The notes beneath the pieces were generated by a model. It worked only from the letters and a program-made list of their open reading frames with translations. It was not told the DNA's origin and searched no databases. Source: Climacteris rufus (lineage: Eukaryota; Chordata; Aves; Passeriformes; Climacteridae). Taken from it: a stretch of DNA of 64,000 bases. The DNA lies in the NCBI GenBank assembly GCA_013398175.1, contig VZRZ01000509.1:1622016-1686015 (forward strand). The letters run 5' to 3'. Of this stretch, positions 26,156-38,673 are shown piece by piece. Both the position numbers and the translations under genes were made by a program. Within the stretch, counting starts at the first letter, position 1. Each line of letters starts with the position of its first letter.

Positions 26156-27261
26156 GTATGTTTGCTTTTTTGTTCTAAAGACTCATTAGTGCTGTATTAG
26201 AGGGAGGTGTGAGGAGTTGGTTTTGATTGATTGCAGTGATTTTTCAAATGACTTACATTATATTTATTTCAGTTCTTAACTGCACTGATAAATAATTAGG
26301 TAATTAGTAACAAAAGAAGCACAAGCTCAGTGCTTTTTCAATGTCAAAACGAAGGACGAAAACCTAAGGGAACACAGGTCTGCTTCCTTTTTTCAAGTGT
26401 CAGCAAATTTCAAGCTTTAACCAAAAGGTGCCCTTGCTTTTCCTGAACCAACATGTAAAAATATTTAGAGTCAACTAGTGAGCAAACTGTCCATTAAAGA
26501 GGGCATGTTTTATCAACAAATACAAATCCTAGGATAGGTAGAATGCCTACAATGCATACACAAGGCAGCCTAATGAGGATGTATCTATGCAAAGAAAAGG
26601 AGTGATGTGTGTATTCGTATTGTTTCCAATACAAAAGATACAGTGGAGGAGCTTAAAGAGCTGAGCAGGTACTGCTGGAGTCTGTGCTTCAGGTTGTACT
26701 TGGTTGCTTGAGAAACAAAATAAAAACATTGCTGCAGGAAGGAAAAAAGGCTGTGACTCTGAAAACCTCACATAGAACCACAGTAAAGTGGCTGAATCTG
26801 GTCCTTCTACTGAGGTTTTATAACTGTGCTGCAACAAAAAATTTGAATACTAGTAAATCACTGTGTAAGTTAAATATGTCGTTTATAGCAACTTCTGTGA
26901 AATTACTGCTTTTCAGCAGCAACACAGTTTTCTGCCCTTTTCCTTGTCTATTCCCTCCATCCACCACATCTTGTTTTCTGTGTGTCCAAGTCTGGCCTCT
27001 GTCATGGGACACCAAGCGTTCTCAGCAGCTACTGATTATGGGCTTAATGCAAAGAGCTACTGCACAACATATGGAACATCTACTACACAGTTTGTCACAT
27101 GGGCTTTCAACCATAATAAAAGAGAGACACTATGACAAAAATGGCCAACTGTATCTGAGTAACCATAGTTTCCACAAAAATCCTCCCCAGTTCTGGGATT
27201 TGTGACACTACTTAGTAATGCTAGGTAGCATTTGTCTTATTCTTTCTGATGTTTCCCTAAG
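26156..27261 (+). other. FYN: FYN intron 4
   Basis: 1.1-kb GT-AG intron between the SH3 and SH2 exons. No repeat or gene recognised. Confidence 0.9.
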
Positions 27262-27365
27262 GTGGTACTTTGGCAAGCTTGGCCGAAAAGATGCTGAGAG
27301 GCAGCTGCTGTCGTTTGGAAACCCCAGAGGTACCTTCCTGATCCGGGAAAGTGAAACTACCAAAG
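27262..27365 (+). CDS. FYN: FYN exon 5: first half of SH2
   Basis: 104 nt between acceptor TTTCCCTAAG and donor CAAAG|GTAGG (phase 2 in, phase 1 out). It encodes WYFGKLGRKDAERQLLSF, then NPRGTFLIRESETTK. FLIRES is the SH2 signature; its Arg176 binds phosphotyrosine and in the closed kinase holds pTyr531. Confidence 0.98.
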
Positions 27366-28070
27366 GTAGGCTGAGCGAAGGCATTCTGACTATGAATGAG
27401 AAGATAATATGGGAAAAATTGTGCTAAGTCTGTGAAATAATGTTTTCAGTGGTATGAAGGTAGAGCTCAGTATCATTTTGCATATATTTGTGCTAGGGAA
27501 TTGGATGTCTGGATATCCTAGGTCTTAGGGTGGGTGTCCAAAGTAGAGAACAACCCAAGTATAACCCATGTTCAACCCATGGTATCTGCAGCGTAAGCAG
27601 CACAGTGTGATCCTTTGAAATCCTGGATCCTTGAGGGAAAAAAAAAAGGAGAAAAAAAATTATGCAGCAGTTTTAAATTCGCATATTAACGGGGAAAAGT
27701 CTGGAATATATTTCTAATTAATATATTCATAAAGCCTTCAACTGTATCCATTCTGTTGAAGTCAAGTGGAAGGATGTATTCTCCTCCTTCCCTCTAAAAA
27801 TATTGGAGGAGTTCCAGTTTTCTTGGCGGGTGCTATTTTTGCTTTTACGTTTTGCTCACAAGGCCTGTCAACATCTTCTTCAAAAGCTTCAGATATATGA
27901 AAAGATCTCTCTAACTCATACAACTATTGAGCAGAAAACCTGCAACTAAGTGAAAACAAACCTGGCCATTTCTCAATTAACCAACAATCCAAAACAAAAG
28001 CTCTGGGAGGCATAAGACACTAGAATTAATTCCATGTAAGTTCTGTAGTCTAATGATGGTTCATGTAATT

Positions 28071-28094
28071 AAAGCACTGACTTGTCAGTGCTTT
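28071..28094. repeat. Perfect 11-bp inverted repeat, 2-bp spacer
   Basis: AAAGCACTGAC, TT, GTCAGTGCTTT. The arms are exact reverse complements. Located in intron 5 with no known protein-binding match that I can name. Confidence 0.85.
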
Positions 28095-29886
28095 GATCAG
28101 AGCACACTGTCTGCTAGATTTAGCATGCAAAGTGGCTGGAGTCATGGCTAGTGAAGGGGTTTAAAGAAGAGAAGCAGTACTGCCACTCCTCGCTACCTGA
28201 CCTATCTTCAGATGCTGCATTCAATCGTGAAAAATTGCAAGTTTCGCTTTTTTGCCTCCTGCAGTTACTGGATTCTTCCTTTGCTGCCTATAACTCTGAA
28301 GACTGTTTCTGATGCAAAAGCTGAATAGACATGCTGTTTCAGAGAGCCAGTTCCTTGTCACCCCACAGCTTCATCATTCTTCACGTAGCAGTGAGGCACT
28401 CTCACCAGGAGCAAGACAGGCTCTAACTTGCTCTTTTTCTGCAAATAGCCTCCACCTGTTTTTCTTCACCAACAGTTGCTGTGATGTGTGTGAGGAGCAG
28501 GACTTCATTCCACTCTGTGCCAAGTTTAAAAACTCACTTATATATGCTGCCATGGATCCTAAAAACAACACGACATTGTTTCTCTAAACTGCATTATCAG
28601 TTTAGTCTGGTTTCCCCACTTTTTATACTGTGATAGGGGATATATTTTGCAGCACTGTTTACTTAGCTAAGTCAGGATTTTTTCTATGTTCTTGTGAGCC
28701 ACAAAAGCATTGAGGAAATGTAGTAATCCATCATGGATGGACTTACAGCAACAAGCTTAATTTCCCTGCATTCAAACTTTAGGCTTTCTGCATCTCCAGG
28801 CAGAGTTTGCATCAAAGCTATTGGAAAAAACAAACATGCATGGTTTTGGTAAAAAATGTCTATTTCCCGTCTCATTCTTGTGGTGTTTCAGTACGTTGTC
28901 AGGAGAAAATAGCCAGTTTGTTGTTCATGAGAGAGAAAAATATCAACTGGGTGGGCTCAAGTGGTGTGTTCTGCCATAAGTCTTCTTGAAGTGCCTTACC
29001 CCGGCTAGTCATCTTGGGCTTGAGGCAGGAATTGTCTTGTGAACTAGAATTGTCCCTTCTGATTTAAATAATAACAATAATAAAATTAATCAGGTTCATG
29101 TTAAAAGTATCATCATGGATGGTTTCAGCATGAATTTAACCTCCCTTGATCATGGTTGCCTTCTCTTTTTACTTTCAAAATAAATCATATGGAGCTAGCT
29201 TTTTATTTTTTCAATGCCTGACTACCCAGGTACTTCATCATCACTTGTCTGTATAATCCTTCACCTGGTTTCAATCTCCACCCTTCAAGGCTGTCTGGTT
29301 TTCATTGTTTGTTTTCTAAAAAAATTCATTAGTATGATATATTGTAATGTTGTGTTTCTAGCCCAAATTTTTATTATTTATATCTCTTATATTTAAATTT
29401 ATCATCAGATAATAATGAATAGTATAAATAGCCAACAGCCTAAATAAACGAATAATGAAATCCATCTTGGTTCTTGTTTTTGTCCAGATTTGAACTAAAG
29501 CTCCAGTCCTGCAACTTGATCTGAGGTCAGCGGGGGTCCACAGAAGGCCACCCACACAGCTCTGATTGCAGACCTGGAGCCACAGATTGTTTACATTTTC
29601 CTAAAGAATCTAAAATAGTGACCAGATAGGCAGGGAGCGTGACTAAAGAAAATACAGCTGCTGCCAGTGGATCAAAACTCACAAATGTGGAGGTGGAGAA
29701 GACTGCCTGGAAAATTCTGAAAGGCTGATAATGTACAAGCCAGAGTGGTGGTACAAAGCACGCACAAGATGCGCTTGCAAATCACCAAAAAGCTTTGAAC
29801 TCCTAGCTGAGAGAGATGTACTGACTCAGGGGGAGAACCTCCTCAGAAAACTGTCCTAGAAAAACAGTGTTTTTCTACACTTAAAA

Positions 29887-29957
29887 ATCACAGAATCACA
29901 GCAATGCTTGAGTTGGAAGGGACCTTAAAGATCATCTAATCCCAACCCCACCAAAAT
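29887..29957 (-). mobile_element. CR1 LINE 3' tail remnant
   Basis: AATCACAGAATCACAGCAATGC then GAGTTGGAAGGGACCTTAAAG and ATCATCTAATCCCAACCCC is a reverse-complemented CR1 3' end of only about 70 bp. An A/T-rich stretch (AAAATAAATAAATAG) follows it, where the element breaks off. Confidence 0.82.
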
Positions 29958-31589
29958 AAATAAATAGAATTAAAATTATATTAAAAAATTATAAGAAATA
30001 AAACCCCTGACACTCCTTTAAGGGTGCCTCCCATTCAAATAAACCAGAATGAGCTGTTTAAGTGCTGTCTCTTTTCCTCCTACATAGGGGACAAACAACA
30101 AGGAATTTGAGAAGTCCTTGGAGTCAGGGTGGAGACATTTTGCTCACTGCAGCACCCTCAGGAGTGAGCCACCCACCAGTGCAACCAGTTGCTGGTTAAT
30201 GTGGTCAGGGAGGCTTCTTCCTGAAGAGACATCCAGGAAAGACATCTTACACTGGGACCACCCTTCACGTTGTACAAAATTGTTTGCTGATGGTTTTCCT
30301 TTTCTGCCCTTAGCTGATATGATTATCAGTGCAAGCAGCAGAAGTTCCAGAAGGACCTTCCTGAGATCTCTGCAGCTGCCAGTTACCTCTTTTAATGCCT
30401 AAATTCCCTTAAGTAAACACAATATTTGTCTGAGCCATGACTGAAGACTTGCCTTCTTCGCTGCCTTTGAAATGGCCATGTTTTTGTCCAGATGCTGCAT
30501 TATACTGTAAAAAGTGGCTTTGCTTTTGAGACAGTAGAGAACCAATGTATGTCACTGGATGTAGAACAGGATGCCCTTCAAAGTAAGACACCTGAACATG
30601 CAGGTCCTCATGTAGGTGGGTGAGCTGTTTGTGCAGTCAGCAGGAAGCCAAGGCTCTGTTCTGCTGCCCATGACTGCAGACACCCAGTGCCCACACCAGC
30701 ATTACACCACAGTGCCATAACACTCATGGGAGCTAGGCTGGGATTCAGCTGCCCTAATAGCACCAGAGGCTTATGCATGGGCATCTAAAGCAAGCCTGTA
30801 GCCCATCTGCAGACAGCCACCACTGCACCTAAAACTAAATCCAGCCCATCAACCAAGGTTCCTTTACCTGGCTGTGAGCATGATTTGAAATGCCTGCAGG
30901 GCATCCACATGGATGGAAGAATGTGACAACCTGTGGAAAAACTGCCTAGCAGCATGTCCTGAGGCATCTCACATGGCACTTAATCCCTGTGCTTGGGCAT
31001 CTGAATCCCACAAGTAAGCTCTAAAGCCCCACATGGATTTGGGAAGTGAAACATGAAGTTCTTGCAGATCTCTTGGTGCTCAGTCTTGGTGTAGTATTAT
31101 CTTCCAAAGACTGTGGCATACAAAATATGCTTATTTGGTTGTTTAATTTTTGTAAAGAAGTTTGGGATCCATCTAAGTAACAACACGACCCATATATAAA
31201 GTTATTATCTGCAGGGCTTCCTATGAAAATCTTGATATTTACCACCCACTGGCATTTACATAAAGTATAGTATTTGCAGTGTAACCTGACACTTAGAATA
31301 GGAAAAGTCAATTTAACGGGCTGAAGCAGTAAATGTTAAAATGTGAGTTTTCATTTACACAGAAGTCCCAGTTTCTTTCTAGAACATTGTAAAAGGGACA
31401 TGGTGTGAACATCCTAAGATTTCTCTGACACTTATCTCATTGTGTTAGATTAATTTGTTCTTTTTCAGGATACAGTGAGCATTTTTGGAAGCAATTTCTC
31501 TTTCACTTTATAACAACTGACCAGAAAACCAAAATCTTTGTGATTAAAAGCTAACTACAATTTTTTTATTTCTCCTTTGCTTGGAACAG

Positions 31590-31739
31590 GTGCCTATTCC
31601 CTGTCTATTCGAGACTGGGATGATATGAAAGGAGATCATGTCAAACATTATAAGATTCGTAAACTTGACAATGGTGGATATTATATCACAACTCGGGCAC
31701 AATTTGAAACTCTTCAGCAGCTGGTTCAGCATTACTCAG
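31590..31739 (+). CDS. FYN: FYN exon 6: second half of SH2
   Basis: 150 nt between acceptor GCTTGGAACAG and donor TCAG|GTAAT (phase 1 on both sides). It encodes [38 protein letters not shown] and [11 protein letters not shown], covering the central SH2 sheet and helix B. The HVKHYKI strand carries the His that contacts the pTyr+ residues. Confidence 0.98.
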
Positions 31740-33425
31740 GTAATTTTTCAGATAATACATGGCACTCTGAAGTATTTTAAAACAAAAGTGTTTGCTGCTG
31801 AGCTGATGTATGTGTAAGATGCCCTAAAGAGTCATTTGATCTATGACTCTTGCTTGTTGTAATGCATCTTCTGTTATCCCTTTCCCATTACAGTTATAAA
31901 TGTCTTTGAGTGCAGTTCAAGGGATACAGCAGCAGAGCTTTTAAAACCTAACACTTCACTGAGCTAAAGGTTTTGCCAGCTCTCCCTCTTCTAAGCAAAC
32001 AGAATTAGTGAATTTGACCTGCACATCTCAAAGCTTGAATTCCCTCTGAATAAACAAGTGCTAATATGCACTATTTTGCAGCACACTATTGCTAGTAAAG
32101 CAAATAGGAATTACATTGTGGAATTCAGTCACCTAAAGCAATGGTCAAAAGGTTTGCATCTATTACCTGATATATTACCTTTATTTTCGTACTGGATTTT
32201 TGTTCAATGTGCAAAGTAATAACATTTAAATTCTAATCAGTCTAATTTTAAAAATAAATAAGGCAAGTGGGTGTTTCTTTATGCACACTGTTTGCATCCA
32301 CTCACCAAACTTTTAATTTTTTTAAAGGCATGTGATTAAAATGTGGCATGCACTATTCCACACAAAAGTACATCCTGCTGTCACTGGCAATTGGTGTACA
32401 ACAAATACAGCTTTACAGCCCCCCAAACCTCTGCACAGGATAACTGCTTCTTACACAGAAGACTTCCATGCTTCTCAGCATGGTCATTTCTTAAGCAGAA
32501 ATTTGTATTTTGAATTATTTTGCTTTTTGGGTTTTTTTTCCTTTACTTTAGCTTTTCATAATATTAACAGATTACCCCAAATGCTTGCTGCTCGAAAACT
32601 TTTCATAATTTTTACTTGGGAAACCAACTTCTCTGTGGGGCATTTTTCTGTATTCTTTGTATTCTGTCTGCTGTATTCTTATGCTATTCATACTAGACAT
32701 CTGGCTGTCTTCTCCACCCAGTTCCTGATGGGTGTATGCTGCCAGGGAGAATTTCTAGTTGTTTCTGGTGACTCTACTTTAAGCTACACAAGGTATAAAA
32801 AAACCACATATAAGGGAGATAATTTTCAGCCTCATTGTACCAGTTGGAATATGTCAAATTTTAGTTTTCTGTGGTCAGCTTATTTGGGTGGGGTATTTTC
32901 CATACACAGATGCAGAAACAAATAGATCTGGAAACAGCCATTTCTGTGCAACACAGAGGCATAACCAGTAGGATCCAGGCAGGGTAGCTCTGGAGGCATG
33001 GCACAGACCAGCACTGCAGAGGTTTCACCCGTGGTCTCCTGGACCCAAGTGAACACAGGAGCCCTCATTTCATGCCAGCCCCAGCTGACTCAGAACATAA
33101 GGGCTCCTTCTGACTGCCTGCTCTGCACTCTGAATTGTGGGAGAGCCACAATGCACAGTTGTGCTAATGAGGGAGAGCTTGGTGTTGCAAGGAGCTTCAG
33201 TTCTTGCCCACCTTATGATGCTGAAGCAAACTGTTCACCTGCACAGGAAGAAATTTTGCACGGAGGAACACAGATTATGTTTGAGTCTGAAGTACAACTG
33301 CAGTTCCTCACCTTGTTCTGCTCTGCTGCACCTGTTCTAAAATATAAGTTACTGTGCAGGCTTTTATTGTAGTCTGCTTTGTGCAGCATACTATACTGCT
33401 CATCAAGAAGTGTGTATATGTGTGT

Positions 33426-33457
<32 letters not shown>

Positions 33458-34141
33458 TATATATACTGTTGTTTTTACTCTTGCCAAAATATCTTGTGTG
33501 ACTGTTGTCACAGTTCAGCCTTCTGTGAAGCTTTGCAAGAGATAATATAATGAACCTGCCTCAAAAAATGTAGGGCTGGCTGCATATGGTAATAAAGGTT
33601 TGATCTAGAAAGAATGTCAGAAAAAGTCTTTTATGTGACACCTACAAAGACACCTTTTCACAGAGTAGAATACAGGAAACACCCTTTCCCAGGGAACAGA
33701 AATTCCACCAAATTTTCATGGCTGTGATTTTTCAGAAAAATAAAGTAATTAATCTTTTCTGCATTCCTTTTACTCAGTACAGAAACAATTCAGCTTGTAA
33801 CTTACAGATTGTTTTTAAAAAGTTATACCATACTGTAGTAAACCAGTTACTCATGAGGTCATCTTAATGCATCATTGTGGGAGAAGGGAAATCCTGAGTC
33901 TGCAAGAGAAACCATTGGCGGTCACCTTCCATTTCAGGCTGTGCAGAGACTAAAATATTTCCTGTTCTGTCTCCAATGAATATGTTTCAATGTTCAATTC
34001 CTAATCTTCCAGGATGCTTTGTGGTATGCAACTAACAGCTGTTGTGAGTAGCATTGTTTTTATGCTTACTGTTTTTGTTTCATGTCACACTTTTTTTTCT
34101 TTCCTCTCCTTTGCTGTTGGCTTCACTTCTGGCTCCATCAG
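31740..34141 (+). other. FYN: FYN intron 6
   Basis: 2.4-kb GT-AG intron before exon 7A. A TA-rich microsatellite lies at about 33425-33469. A 197-codon open frame at 32332-32925 has no recognisable domain and is treated as chance. The last 70 nt are a long pyrimidine tract for exon 7A. Confidence 0.9.
33425..33469. repeat. (TA)n microsatellite
   Basis: A run of TA dinucleotides interrupted by GTACACA. It is likely length-variable between individuals. It lies about 670 bp upstream of the 7A acceptor. Confidence 0.9.
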
Positions 34142-34306
34142 AGAGAGCTGCAGGTCTTTGCTGCCGCTTAGTAGTCCCCTGTCATAAAGGAATGCCAAGG
34201 CTTACTGATCTGTCTGTCAAAACCAAAGATGTCTGGGAAATTCCACGAGAATCCCTACAGTTGATCAAGAGACTGGGAAATGGGCAGTTTGGGGAAGTAT
34301 GGATGG
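34142..34306 (+). CDS. FYN: FYN exon 7A (brain/ubiquitous FynB type): linker and glycine loop
   Basis: 165 nt after a long pyrimidine tract and acceptor CTCCATCAG; donor ATGG|GTATGG; phase 1 on both sides. It encodes residues 233-288: ERAAGLCCRLVVPCHKGMPR, the linker VKTKDVWEIPRESLQL with Trp264 at the kinase N-terminus, and the ATP loop LGNGQFGEVWMG (278-288). The SH2-kinase linker packs against SH3 in the inhibited state, so this exon sets how tightly the kinase is held off. It is mutually exclusive with exon 7B. The donor has T at +4, weaker than the 7B donor. Confidence 0.98.
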
Positions 34307-34777
34307 GTATGGAGCAAAATAATTATTCTAAAATAGCTCTCTGTGTGGGGTTACAAGATGGAAGGTGAAAATGTAGGACACTGTGACGCACAAGAAAAAG
34401 AAATAGTAAAGCTCAAACTGTTAAGAAAAATGTCTTTAGAATCATGACTTTCACTTTGAAATTCTCTAATCTTCAACTTTCACTATAATTGATGGCAAAA
34501 GAAAACTGAAATTCCATGTTTCCCTGGAAGGTCTTGATTTTGACAAATTACCACTGTCTTAATAATAAATCAAGGCTCACGTAGTAATCTGTTGGCTATA
34601 CCAAGAAGCCTTTTTCTGCAAGCTAACAAAAAAAGTCCTTGCCTTCAGCATCCAAAAAACAGTGTTTGCAAATGAACTTTAATGCAGCACTGAGAGACCG
34701 TCACCTTCCATCTTTCTCAATGCATGCATAATTTTGGATTATAAGTGTGTTTTTTTTATTAATTTCCTCTCCTATAG
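34307..34777 (+). other. FYN: Intron between mutually exclusive exons 7A and 7B
   Basis: 471 bp, starting GTATGG and ending CTCCTATAG. Long enough for normal splicing, so exclusivity of 7A and 7B is not forced by a too-short intron. Confidence 0.9.
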
Positions 34778-34933
34778 AGAAAGCTGATGGTTTGTGTTTT
34801 AACTTAACTGTGATTGCTACGAATAATACCCCACAAACTGTTGGATTGGCTAAAGATGCATGGGAAGTTGCACGTGATTCATTATTTCTGGAACAGAAGC
34901 TTGGTCAGGGGTGTTTCGCTGAAGTGTGGCGTG
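34778..34933 (+). CDS. FYN: FYN exon 7B (haematopoietic FynT type): alternative linker and glycine loop
   Basis: 156 nt after acceptor TCTCCTATAG preceded by a T/C-rich tract; donor CGTG|GTAAGG; phase 1 on both sides. It encodes EKADGLCFNLTVIATNNTPQ, TVGLAKDAWEVARDSLFLEQ and KLGQGCFAEVWRG. The WEV tryptophan, the glycine loop GQGCFAEV and the frame are intact, so the T-cell isoform (534 aa) is available. The FynT linker is shorter by three residues and is known to bind SH3 less tightly, giving a more easily activated kinase. The TNN and VWRG positions look different from the mammalian exon as I recall it; to be checked by alignment. Confidence 0.96.
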
Positions 34934-37900
34934 GTAAGGCAGAGAATATATTTTGCTTTGGATGGATCTTTTAAGGCCCTCTTGGCAGAAATAAACATTT
35001 CAAGTATAGATCTTAAAGCTAAAAGACAGAATAGTATGAATTGTTAGTTTATATTGCCTGAAACAGTCAAACCTAAATACAGGAGTCCATGGGGAAGCTT
35101 CCTTTCACTTGCACACAGTGGTATGAGAGGTTAGGATATTAAACATCATTAATTGCATTGGGTTTATTTGGGTGACTACACAATTGCTAGGTATTAAAAT
35201 AAGAATGATGCTAAACCTGTAAGGCAGAATGGCTAACCAGAAATTAATCTGGTAAGTATATATTTTTCTTTCCTCATATGTTGTAGCACTGATGGAATCA
35301 GACCTTGAAAATGTTTCCATCCACTCTCCCAGTTATTGACACTGATATTGTCAAGCCAGCTTTCCCATGCATCCACTTCTTTAAGTCTGTTTTAGCCTTT
35401 GTATCTCCAGCAGAACCCAGTAACTTGATATAGAGACCAGGGTCAATAGAGGCAAAACCTGCTGGGTTCAGCTGAACCCCCATTTGAAGTCCAGAAACAT
35501 TGACATTTTCCAAATCCAAATGTGTTTTCTGCACACTTGGCAGCTTAACTTACCCATCATGGGCCTCATTCTTTTAATGAGTGTGAAACAATAGCGATTC
35601 AAAATTTACATAAATCTTAGTATGGCCATAGCATTGAACCACAATATAGTGGCCATTTCATGGGATGTGGCTCAGTTTCTGTGCCAAATTGCATACTGTA
35701 GAGACTCTAAAATAACCAATTCAAATAGAGAATCACTATATGTTGTTTCTTCAGAAGAATTTGGTGGGGCAGTTTGGCTACTCTTTTTGTTGCAGTGACA
35801 CAAAAGTGTGCACAGCCAAAATAACCAGTGGGTTCTCCTGGGTTCTTGCAGCTGTTTCCCATTGCAAGACTACAGCAAGGAGCCCAGCAGCAACTCTGTA
35901 AGATTTATAGAATTTATAGACTAGAAAATAGAAGTGTATAGAATCTCACAGAATTACAGCTGACCTGTTGCAAAGAAAGCTGCCTGCATTTTCTATTGGC
36001 ATCTGCAGATAACTGCAGTGTCTCCTTCTTGTTCTCCCTCTTGAATGCATGCACAAGTTTCCAGTTGATGTTAATACTTAGTGGTCAGCTCTGTGTGCCA
36101 TAGGTCTTAAACTGATACAAAAAGTTAAAAGAACAAATTTTTAAAAAGACAAAAATCAGCTATGAGAAATAAAGTGCCCAGTACAAGTACCAAGTATCTG
36201 TCAGAAATGCAAAAATTATTATTACAATTATGTTTCTTAATGTATAGTAAAAATACGTTAAGCATTACCAAATTGTAGTAGATTAACACAGTAAAAATTA
36301 ATAAAAAACACATTAAGTAGTAACTAACTACATATGGGAGGAATTCAGAGGGAAGTCTATGCTAATTTTCTATTAGAGAAATATACCAAAACACAACAAG
36401 AAAATTTAACAATCTAAACTGGAATCTGGGCTGAGAGGATAAGTTAACATTTTTGTTTGATTATTTTTTTAACTGGAGAATTCACAGAAGTATTTAAAAA
36501 CACACCTGCTGAAAACACTTCATGGTAACAGAACAAGTCCCAGGAATTTTATTAAAGCAATGCAAACAGGTAGTACACAGTTAATCCTGTTAACACCTAG
36601 GTAAAATCCAAGTTTATTAATGCCAGTCTGGTGCCCATGAAACTCTGGTTTCATTGCTGGTTCGTATAATTTGCGGTTCCTCTGCAAAGTGGCCGTGACT
36701 GACGGCACTCTGCGGTCTGGAGCCTCAGGGACTCCAGACAAAACACGCTCCCTGTCACCCATCAGAAAAGATCCTGGCCACCCTGCTTGAATTAGAGGCA
36801 AAACCACATCCTTCCCAGCTCACACAGGAGTGCCACTAGAGCAAAGTCCTACTTCAGCTCTGATTTGAAGGACTGAGTGAAATTAAGCCCTCAACTGCTC
36901 TTGAAGTGCACTGGGATAGCGGCCATGGTAACTCAAGGTAACTCAGTGTTACTCCACTGACAGTACAGTGACACCTGGCACTGAACTGGCAGAAGGAAAT
37001 CAAGGAATAATGAAAACCAAACTTGCACTGCACATTTTTGACTAATACGTGCCTCAAGTCCCCCCCTCTTCCCAGACATTTGGGATCACTCTTTAAATGA
37101 GGAGCAACACAGGAGCAGCAGCTCCTCCACTGCTCCTCTACTAGGCAAGGTGGACCTGGACCTAAGCATTTGCACAAAAAATGACCCATTTTATAGCTCA
37201 TTTTATGCTCTGGCAAGTTGCAAAAGCTCGTGATAAAGTTATTTTTCTTTAATCAGTTCCCATGCAGCAGCTGAGCCCTGTTATTGTTCATGTACTTTTA
37301 ATAAAGTGGATTATTTTACATGTTGGTTTTTTTCATGACACAGCCTTTGTGTACTTTGTAGGCTTTCTGCTATCCTCTTGCTCAAGTGAAGAGGGGTAAT
37401 TTTTACCCAGTGTTATTAATTTTTTGAGTCATTTAGTGTTGTTCTTATCACACAGCAGCTCCCTATCAACAGATCACAAGTCCCATTCAAATCCATATCA
37501 GCCCTGACTCTGGAGCAGGGTTCTGGCAAGTCTGGGCAAGGGACAACCAGAAGGCACTAGGAAAATGGTATTTCTGCCCATTTTAATTTTCCCTCCTTTT
37601 TCTTCCAAAAAAATAAAAAATAAAAATAAAAATAACTGAAAAATAAAAGACACTGTTCACATAAATAGGTCTTCTGGGTTTTCTTTCTTTCCAGTCCTCC
37701 TTCTTCCCCTTGCAAATACCCAAGTGAAGCCCCACCTCTTGTGGGATGAGTCAGCCTTTCCCAGCTCTCTCCAGGTTCTTGTGCAGGCCTTGGTGTGTTC
37801 CAGGAGGCTTGGTAGGTGATGGCTGAAAAATGATGCCACTTGTCCATTTCAGTGCTGACCACAAGTACAGAGCAAACTGAAGTGGACAGGAACCACCTCC

Positions 37901-38493
37901 TTTTTGATCAGCAGCTGCTGGGCATAAGGAGGGGAAGGAAAAAGATGCATTTCAGTTAGGAAACTCACCTATGTTTCTAAAATGAAATCAATTCAGGATT
38001 TGTTTCTTGGGAATATTTTTTAAAATATTTTTCTTTCATTTGACTCAGAACAAAATTAAAATGTTAAAATATCTTGTAAATGAGAAGTTCTGGATTTAGC
38101 CAGTTTTGTTGTCCAAATCTGTGACTGGACCTGTGTTGTTTTCTGTAGCAATTACTTGTTAGCAAGGGAATACATGAAGATGGGTTTCAGCAGTCCCACA
38201 TTTCTTACTCAGAGAAGGTTTCTGTGGAGACATTCAGTGGAAACATTGTCTGAGTAGGACAACAGCAGTTGTGCCCCAGTGCCAATGGGAGTATTATTTT
38301 TCAAAGTAACAGAAAAAGACTAAAATATGAAGGAGGCATGGGAGGAATATAATGATAAGGCAACATGGGAAACTAAACTTTAAAAAAAATCCCCTTGTAT
38401 TAAATGTCCTTGCTATGTTTTTTCCTTGGTTACATTAGACATCAGGCAGAAAAAGGAGCAGAAGTTGTTTAATCTAACTGTCTGTGCTTGTAG
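34934..38493 (+). other. FYN: FYN intron 7
   Basis: 3.56-kb intron between exon 7B and exon 8. It includes an (AAAAAT)n-like A-rich tract at about 37606-37649. No mobile element or gene recognised. Confidence 0.9.
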
Positions 38494-38673
38494 GTACGTG
38501 GAATGGAAATACTAAAGTGGCTATCAAGACCCTGAAGCCTGGCACTATGTCTCCAGAATCCTTCTTAGAGGAAGCCCAAATCATGAAGAAGTTAAAACAT
38601 GACAAATTGGTCCAACTTTATGCTGTGGTATCTGAAGAGCCTATCTATATTGTCACGGAGTACATGAGTAAAG
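38494..38673 (+). CDS. FYN: FYN exon 8: kinase N-lobe
   Basis: 180 nt between acceptor GTGCTTGTAG and donor AAAG|GTAAAG (phase 1 both sides). It encodes TWNGNTKVAIKTLKPGTMSP, ESFLEEAQIMKKLKHDKLVQ and LYAVVSEEPIYIVTEYMSK. Lys299 in VAIK binds ATP phosphates, Glu314 in FLEEAQIM is the helix C salt-bridge partner, and Thr342 in IVTEYM is the gatekeeper. Confidence 0.98.

Larger units (their letters stand above)
27366..31589 (+). other. FYN: FYN intron 5
   Basis: 4.2-kb GT-AG intron inside the SH2 coding region. It holds a perfect inverted repeat at 28071-28094 and a short CR1 tail at about 29887-29957 followed by AT-rich sequence. Otherwise unique sequence. Confidence 0.9.

Noticed and set aside
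32332..32925. 197-codon + strand open frame in intron 6
   Set aside because: No recognisable domain, unusual composition rich in Phe/His/Thr, no splice or promoter context; consistent with a chance frame in intronic sequence.
34307..34374. Read-through from exon 7A (GMEQNNYSK and on) as an alternative exon end
   Set aside because: The continuation is intronic, ends at a stop, and the GT donor at 34307 joins in frame to exon 8; no evidence for retention.
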